This document shows, one piece after another, positions 8,066-11,729 of a stretch of DNA of 11,729 nucleotides. The notes under the pieces are model-generated. The model did no database searches and had not been told where the DNA came from. It worked only from the letters and a program-made list of their open reading frames with translations. The DNA comes from Pavlovales sp. CCMP2436 (Eukaryota; Haptophyta; Pavlovophyceae; Pavlovales), in assembly GCA_026770615.1 (NCBI GenBank), contig MU631312.1:494928-506656 (forward strand), written 5' to 3'. A program made the translations under genes and the position numbers. Position 1 is the stretch's first letter; each line of letters begins with the position of its first letter.

Positions 8066-8109
8066 GAGCGGGAGCGCGATCCGGCCGTTTCAGGATGGCG
8101 ACGTTTCAA

Positions 8110-8397
8110 GATATCCGCTTATACCTTGCCTGTTGAATAGGTTTTCGAATAGGATCCGTCTCAGGGGTCTAGCCGTACACGCGTAAACATGTAACTATTA
8201 ACGTCATAAGAATGTATATTGTTTAATTTACACTAAATATAGTTATTAGAACTAAATAACCATATAAAAATTAAATTCTGCTTTCGACTTGGGTTATAAT
8301 ACTTCTCAGACTCAGCGACTTAGACCGCCGCCACAACGCGACTGTATTGGCTTCTAAGATAGGCTTCGGGGAGTACATCCCGTCTTCCGCATAAAGA
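8110..8397. other. AT-rich gene-free stretch
   Basis: No ORF or repeat supported. It lies between the GC-rich repeat block and the MITE. Confidence 0.5.
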
Positions 8398-8556
8398 GTG
8401 TCGCGGGCAATAAGAACAGCGCGAATTTAAGGCTGAGGTTTAATTTCTTAGCAAATTACATATCAAGAATGCTTACTTTTTGCGTAATTACTATTAAAAG
8501 GCACAAAAAATGAGGCTCAGTTTCTTAACGTTACGGTTTCTTATTGCCCGCGACAC
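8398..8556. mobile_element. 159-bp MITE with 19-bp perfect terminal inverted repeats
   Basis: GTGTCGCGGGCAATAAGAA at 8398-8416 is the exact reverse complement of TTCTTATTGCCCGCGACAC at 8538-8556. The interior matches the copy at 6476. No target duplication is obvious, and it is too short to encode a transposase. Confidence 0.85.
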
Positions 8557-8945
8557 CTTGTAAGTTACTGCTAAGGGAGGACATAAAATGGGCGGAAACA
8601 TTGGAGGTACTAGATAGAGGCGCGAATCTTTCGTTGTAGTTTTCTCAGGGAGATAAAATGAAGTTGCTATAAACGGCGTCGTATGACTTATCAGCCTTAG
8701 GGCGAGAGTCGGGCGAGAGCAGTCCTCTGGCGGGCCCTCGCATTCCTCCGCCAGAAAGTCCTGTTATAATCCGGACAGCAACGAGCCTCGTAGAGACTAA
8801 CTGCGATTAGTTGGTAATAACTAGTTAGCTTAGTTAAAAGCATCAAAAAGGACGTTTTTTTTTTTTTTTTTTTTCCTTCAATTTATCACAAATCACCACC
8901 TAACTTATTTCCTGAGTTTGGTCCTGCACACTCATCGAGCCATCT
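8557..8945. other. Region downstream of the kinase stop
   Basis: This holds the presumed 3' flank of the kinase gene (minus strand). A 20-base genomic A run on the minus strand (T at 8855-8874) lies about 72 nt after the stop, with GATAAA just before it (near 8882-8887). The rest shows nothing supported. Confidence 0.5.
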
Positions 8946-9127
8946 CTACTGGAAACGTTTCCAGACCGCCAAGTGTAGCTGGTGCAGCGTCTGCGTGGAG
9001 GAGCAGAGGGTGCACATCTCGATCGAGGCGAGCACCTCGAAAGTGGGACGCGCCAAGGGTGCGGCGGTCCAACACGCCTTCATCAGAGTCTGCAGAGGCG
9101 CCGGGCACGACTGCGCGTCGGGCCGCT
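8946..9127 (-). CDS. Protein kinase last exon, subdomain XI and C-terminus
   Basis: The minus strand reads RPDAQSCPAP, then LQTLMKACW, TAAPLARPTFEVLASIE and a 23-residue tail ending VWKRFQ and TAG. The pattern RP..xxCP..L..LM..CW..xP..RPTF is the TKL/TK-type end of subdomain X and subdomain XI, with the conserved Arg of RPTF that pairs with the APE glutamate. The acceptor is CACCTTTGCAG at 9128, followed by two bases of a split codon. A second in-frame AG sits just before ACTCTGATG. The exon at 10252-10357 exits in phase 0 and this one needs one preceding base, so they cannot join directly. The ~25 residues of subdomain X are also missing, so at least one exon should lie between 9128 and 10251. 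The tail has C-x2-C but is otherwise unrecognised. Confidence 0.9.
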
Positions 9128-9270
9128 CTGCAAAGGTGACGACTCGCTGCTTGAGCTCCTTATGCCGGTTGTGTGCCAGCAGCCCCTCCCAGGGGAAGAG
9201 GCCAGTGCACTGATATGATATAATACCAATTGATTTCTCAAATTAGTTACTCCTGTGAATAACTCCACAA

Positions 9271-9290
9271 CCCCCCCCCCCCCCCCCCCC
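9271..9290. repeat. Poly-C run, 20 bases
   Basis: An uninterrupted C20. Similar runs open the window (C19) and, as T, close it (T40 at 11690-11729). Confidence 0.9.
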
Positions 9291-9758
9291 GCTTTGAGAA
9301 AAATGTTGTCCCGCTCTCCCTCAGACGCACTGCATCCTCACAGTGAGCGTTGCTTTGTTTGCTTTGTCACACGTAACTAGCTAATAAGTCCAGCACCAAA
9401 GGCTAGCACGAAATGCCAATGCTCTGTTTACACCAATTATGATGAACTGATGATGATGACGAGAATGATGAGAATAAAAAAAAGACGTATAAATAGAATG
9501 AAAAGAACAACAAGAGGCCGGTGCATGTGTCGTGTGTGTAGGGAGGGGGACGGGAGGGACTCTCAGTCAAGGAAGTCCGGTAAAGTCCGGTAAAGGGCAA
9601 GTGCCGGCGCCGTAAGTAATTCTCTGACCTCGTTTTGACAAATTTATTTGACACAGTTCTATACAGCATGCCATTCCGGACTTTCCCAAGTGCATCAACG
9701 CATGGCGCGATTTAAAACGGCTAATCAAATACACGCTGAGACGCGGGTCGTTTGATCT

Positions 9759-9850
9759 GCGTGCGTTGCCTGACATTCAGCGGTGGGCCGAAATATCCGT
9801 GTGCTTGGACAAAGTCCCTAGATACGAGTGTTCCTCAACGCTCGGGTTCG
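9759..9850 (+). repeat. Dispersed repeat copy (partner at 4745-4834)
   Basis: The same family in the opposite orientation. A plus-strand frame is open from 9652 to 10149 across it and reads natural-looking sequence such as CINAWRDLKRLIKYTLRRGS. The repeat nature argues for a transposon remnant, not a host exon. The indels against the partner break the shared frame. Confidence 0.7.
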
Positions 9851-9965
9851 GGGAGACTCATCCGGGGGCACACGAGTCATACTGTACACGTACGCGCATA
9901 GAACCCCGGGATGAGGCGGGGGCTGAACCTACGCCAACAAGCTCGATAAACTGCGCAAAGGGGGG

Positions 9966-10089
9966 CACGCGTACCCGTATTGTGATTCGTATTGATAGGT
10001 CTATGAGTGGGTACGCGTGGCGCTCCGTTCCTGTATTGTATCCACACGAATCAAAGCAGTGTGCCTCTGTCCGTATTGTTATTCGTATT
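9966..10089. repeat. Short inverted and direct repeats
   Basis: CACGCGTACCC (9966-9976) is inverted perfectly at 10009-10019. CCGTATTGTGATTCGTATT (9975-9993) recurs with one change at 10071-10089. They lie in the kinase intron region or just downstream of the dispersed repeat. Confidence 0.7.
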
Positions 10090-10251
10090 CGTATGCACGC
10101 GCTCCAAGATTCAAAAAACATCCCAGGGCGCCACGCTGAGCGAATATGAACATGAATAGTACTACGCATACCAAGATGAATGCGAAGACAGACTCATCAT
10201 GCTACTACTAGCAAAACCAACAACAAAAAACGACAAAAATAGACGGGGTAC

Positions 10252-10357
10252 CATTTCCCACAGCGCAACCCCGAACGAGTAGACATCTGCGGATGGGAGG
10301 ATGCGCCTCGGGGACTCGATGATTTCCGGAGCGCAGTAGGGCAGGGTGCCCACGTAT
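10252..10357 (-). CDS. Protein kinase exon, subdomains VIII-IX
   Basis: This 106-nt exon encodes 35 full codons of a kinase catalytic domain. It contains YVGTLPYCAPEII, the P+1 loop and APE motif of subdomain VIII. It also contains SADVYSFGVALWEM, subdomain IX with its invariant Asp. The Y-S-F-G-V-x-L-W-E form is typical of tyrosine-kinase-like (TKL/Raf-like/DRK) kinases and not of CMGC or CAMK kinases. The acceptor CTGCAG follows an intron end made of CCCCC, CACA and CACCAC microsatellites that serve as the pyrimidine tract. The donor is GAAATG|GTACCC, leaving phase 0. The exon has no stop and no frame damage, so this part looks functional. The exact kinase family is not resolved. Confidence 0.92.
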
Positions 10358-10569
10358 CTGCAGGGTGGTGGTGGTGGTGTGTGTGTGTGGGGGGGGGGGG
10401 TAATTTGCGAGCGATTTGTGTGCGTGTGCGAGAATATGAATGAAGACATGGAAAGATAGGTAAGTTAGAAGCATAGTGAAGTAAGCTGTGGAAGGGGGTG
10501 CCCTCGTATCTGTTTTGGTGTTGTTTGCAGTTATTGTAGTGTTTGTTGTTGCTGTTGTTATTTTCACAC

Positions 10570-10576
10570 ATACAAT
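10570..10576. repeat. Left target site duplication ATACAAT
   Basis: A 7-bp direct repeat immediately outside the left terminal inverted repeat. The identical 7-mer follows the right end. Confidence 0.75.
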
Positions 10577-11184
10577 CAAGAGGGATACAAATACAGGGGA
10601 AGAAACTCTCAGTGTCTTTGAAATCATGCGCAAAGCGTTAAGGTGGAGAGCTTGTAAGATTCCGAACGCAGTCCGAGCCGGGGTCGTAGGCGCTTTCACG
10701 AGCCGCCGGCGACCACGTTTGGCCCGCGCGTCGGGTGCAGGCGAGCGGGGCTTTGCGCGCGCACAGCCCGCTTCGGACGTAGAGCGCAGAGAGCCGAGCC
10801 GAAGGCAACTTTCACCCACTGTGACCGTACTTTCGTCCCCGACCCTGTCGGACGCAAGACGCAAGCGAGCCGTGCCCCGTGCGAGCAAGCAGACCGTTGT
10901 CGCGCGGGCACGCGTCGGCCCGCGCGCGGGCGAGCGAGGCTTCGTCGTGGGCAAGTTCGGGAAGCGGCCCACGTTCGAAGCGGGCCGCGCGCGCGCGATG
11001 CCTCGCTCGCCTGCGCCGCGTCCGCCCCGGCTCTACGCCGCGTCCGCGCCGGGCGCCGCGTCCGCCCTGGCGCGGAGGACACGGCGTGTACCTTCGGACT
11101 GCTATTGGAATCTTACAAGCTCTCCACCCAAACGCTTTTCGCATAAAATGTGGAGTTTCTTCCGCTGCATTTGTATCTCCCTTG
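10577..11184. mobile_element. 608-bp non-autonomous DNA transposon with long TIRs
   Basis: Long terminal inverted repeats span 10577-10663 and 11107-11184. They start CAAGAGGGATACAAAT on the left and CAAGGGAGATACAAAT on the right (reverse complement), and share GAAGAAACTC and GTGGAGAGCTTGTAAGATTCC-type blocks. The element is flanked on both sides by the direct repeat ATACAAT (10570-10576 and 11185-11191), a 7-bp target site duplication. The inner part is GC-rich and partly self-complementary as well: CAGGCGAGCG...CCCGCTTCG near 10738-10780 matches the reverse complement of 10970-11020. A CGCCGCGTCCG motif recurs three times at 11014-11070. The long open frames across it carry no transposase motif and come from its composition. 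The superfamily is unassigned. Confidence 0.85.
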
Positions 11185-11191
11185 ATACAAT
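11185..11191. repeat. Right target site duplication ATACAAT
   Basis: A 7-bp direct repeat immediately outside the right terminal inverted repeat, matching 10570-10576. Confidence 0.75.
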
Positions 11192-11237
11192 ATAACATAA
11201 CAACACACAACAAAATACGTCCCATAAAACAATGCAT

Positions 11238-11270
11238 GGCGACTGCGGTTGCGAACTGAGAACTCCCCCC
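11238..11270 (-). pseudogene. Decayed partial copy of the kinase activation-segment exon
   Basis: On the minus strand this intronic stretch reads GGGAGTTCTCAGTTCGCAAC, then CGCAGTCGCCATG. It parallels the exon at 11307-11355, which has GGGAGGTCACTTCGCAGC, then CGCAGCCGCCAGG. Identity is roughly 80 percent over about 30 bases. It lacks the splice donor (CATG replaces CAGGT), so it should not be spliced in. It may be a remnant of a local duplication. A second local echo supports this: CCCATAAAACAAT occurs at 11220-11233 and again at about 11460-11472. Confidence 0.45.
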
Positions 11271-11306
11271 CCCCCCACCCCCTACCCCCCATGAATGAAA
11301 TCATAC

Positions 11307-11355
11307 CTGGCGGCTGCGGCTGCGAAGTGACCTCCCGACTCCTCATCGAAGCCAT
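11307..11355 (-). CDS. Protein kinase exon, activation-segment insert
   Basis: This 49-nt exon is bounded by a pyrimidine-rich acceptor (CCTCCTTTTTGGCGCAG) and the donor CCAG|GTATGA. It starts with two bases of a split codon and ends with AG. That AG joins the first A of the exon at 10252-10357 to form an Arg codon, so the phases match on both sides. The frame reads GFDEESGGHFAAAAA, directly before RYVGTLPYCAPE, so it falls in the activation segment between DFG and APE. The alanine run and acidic stretch suggest a flexible lineage-specific insert. A second frame opens with ATG and stays open, but it does not fit the phase of the kinase exon. The following intron (10358-11306, 949 nt) carries a transposon. 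Confidence 0.75.
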
Positions 11356-11551
11356 CTGCGCCAAAAAGGAGGCGTCAGCCGCGGGGGGGGGGTATAAAGT
11401 GTTAGATACGTGCCTGTCAAACGCGTCTCGCTGGCATTATATGTGTGCCCTAGTATTACCCATAAAACAATAATGACTGCACCTTACTAACTGTGTGCAA
11501 AAGAAAAGAAAAAAGAAAAGGGATACAAATAAGAATACAAAACCAACTTAC

Positions 11552-11582
11552 CAATTGAGTGCCCTTTGTCGAAGCTCTCAGC
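11552..11582 (-). CDS. Protein kinase exon upstream of the activation-segment exon (partial gene)
   Basis: This short exon lies upstream of the activation-segment exon at 11307-11355. Its 3' border is a strong donor, CAATTG|GTAAGT, read on the minus strand. The frame reads AESFDKGHSI and ends with one spare G, which joins AT at the start of the next exon to make an Asp codon. The acceptor is uncertain. The nearest AG, after CTGATGA at 11583-11585, gives a 31-nt exon. A better pyrimidine tract ends at 11646 in the same frame, but it would put the AAT/ATT microsatellite into the protein as Ile and Asn runs. The DFG motif and the rest of the N-lobe would lie beyond the right edge. Seen: the donor, the phase fit and the open frame. 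Inferred: membership of the kinase gene. Confidence 0.55.
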
Positions 11583-11591
11583 CTTCATCAG

Positions 11592-11632
11592 ATTATTATT
11601 ATTATTATTAATAATAATAATAACAATAATAA
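11592..11632. repeat. ATT/AAT trinucleotide microsatellite
   Basis: A compound ATT then AAT repeat, self-complementary, just upstream (in kinase sense) of the first visible kinase exon. Confidence 0.9.
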
Positions 11633-11688
11633 CAGCGACTGGGCGCTGAGGAGGAGGAGGCGCACTGCAAGAGGTTGCAACTTTTTTT

Positions 11689-11729
<41 letters not shown>

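Larger units (their letters stand above)
7288..8109 (-). pseudogene. Ser/Ala/Pro-rich repeat ORF with one premature stop
   Basis: The minus frame stays open through all repeat copies except one TAA at 7585-7587, where the sister copy has CAA. Each unit reads HARANKFTAFKT or PARANEFTAFKT, then VDSLALDVSAPSAPSSTSPS or MNSLARARPDGLALPG. The first ATG (8052, inside a hairpin) gives MGCLAKLLYALLSAASIMDA, a mildly hydrophobic start. The plus frame has two conserved TGA stops and one TAG, so minus is the better coding candidate. Frame conservation across unequal spacings suggests past coding, but no domain is recognised and GC-rich repeats can stay open by chance. Confidence 0.3.
10358..11306 (-). 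other. Kinase intron (949 nt) holding a DNA transposon
   Basis: The intron lies between the activation-segment exon and the APE exon and has GT and AG borders. It begins with G-rich runs near 11267-11298. It includes the transposon at 10577-11184 and ends, in the sense direction, with an imperfect pyrimidine microsatellite: C12, then CA repeats, then CAC repeats. Without the transposon and its duplicated 7-mer the intron would be about 334 nt, closer to the 196-nt intron upstream (11356-11551). Confidence 0.75.

Noticed and set aside
8917..9135. Plus-strand exon reading YWKRFQTAKCSWCSVC with a donor at AAG|GTGACG
   Set aside because: The minus strand of the same bases carries the kinase subdomain XI signature (LMKACW...RPTF), which is far stronger evidence. 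The plus frame is its shadow.
9567..9669. Minus-strand RRRHLPFTGLY as the missing kinase subdomain X exon
   Set aside because: The PFxGL pattern is suggestive, but no proper donor follows in the needed phase and part of it is an 11-bp tandem repeat (GTCCGGTAAA).
9652..10149. Plus-strand open frame with natural-looking peptide
   Set aside because: It overlaps a dispersed repeat also found at 4745-4834, with frame-breaking indels between copies. Better seen as repeat DNA.
10208..10972. 254-codon minus-strand open frame
   Set aside because: It crosses the intron and transposon and reads the kinase exon in the wrong frame.
10488..11195. 235-codon plus-strand open frame
   Set aside because: It runs through the whole transposon and both TIRs, is Arg/Ala-rich from GC-rich repeats, and shows no domain.
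11592..11632. CRISPR-like or regular short repeat array
   Set aside because: Simple trinucleotide microsatellite. No spacers anywhere in the window, and the context is eukaryotic.

Overview
The window looks like nuclear DNA from a eukaryote. Recognisable coding sequence is split into short exons with GT...AG borders and pyrimidine tracts. There are no operon-like ORFs, ribosome binding sites, tRNAs or rRNAs, and most of the length is intron, intergenic or repeat DNA with many microsatellites and homopolymers. The lineage cannot be fixed from sequence alone. A TE-rich protist or alga fits, but that is a guess. The window starts in a run of 19 C and ends in a run of 40 T, so it is probably a whole small contig broken at homopolymers.

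The one gene I can identify with confidence lies on the minus strand from the right edge to 8946: the C-terminal half of a tyrosine-kinase-like (TKL-type) protein kinase. Four exons are visible: 11552-11582 and 11307-11355 (activation-segment region), 10252-10357 (subdomains VIII-IX, GT.PYCAPE and DVYSFGVALWEM) and 8946-9127 (subdomain XI, LMKACW...RPTF, then a stop). The phases of the first three exons fit each other. The phase gap before the last exon, and the missing subdomain X, predict at least one unseen exon between 10251 and 9128. The 949-nt intron between the second and third exons holds a 608-bp non-autonomous DNA transposon (10577-11184) with ~80-bp terminal inverted repeats and a 7-bp target duplication.

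Other coding candidates are weaker. There is a 3'-terminal exon at the left edge (1-168, plus strand) with an AATAAA 36 nt downstream. A minus-strand candidate gene at 4632-3807 has a signal-peptide-like first exon and an ORF interrupted by one in-frame TGA. A plus-strand exon pair at 6171-6294 and 6414-6474 shares nucleotide blocks with the spliced kinase exons.

The rest is repeats. These include a 34-bp tandem repeat (305-372), a 27-bp-stem hairpin (1048-1114), a 160-bp tandem dimer repeat (2071-2434), a MITE-like element and its relatives (2497-2755, 3440-3614), a dispersed family at 4745-4834 and 9759-9850, and a two-copy MITE (6476-6623, 8398-8556). A GC-rich higher-order repeat with 138/186/138-bp spacing (7465-7960) keeps reading frame. 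About half of the window shows no gene.
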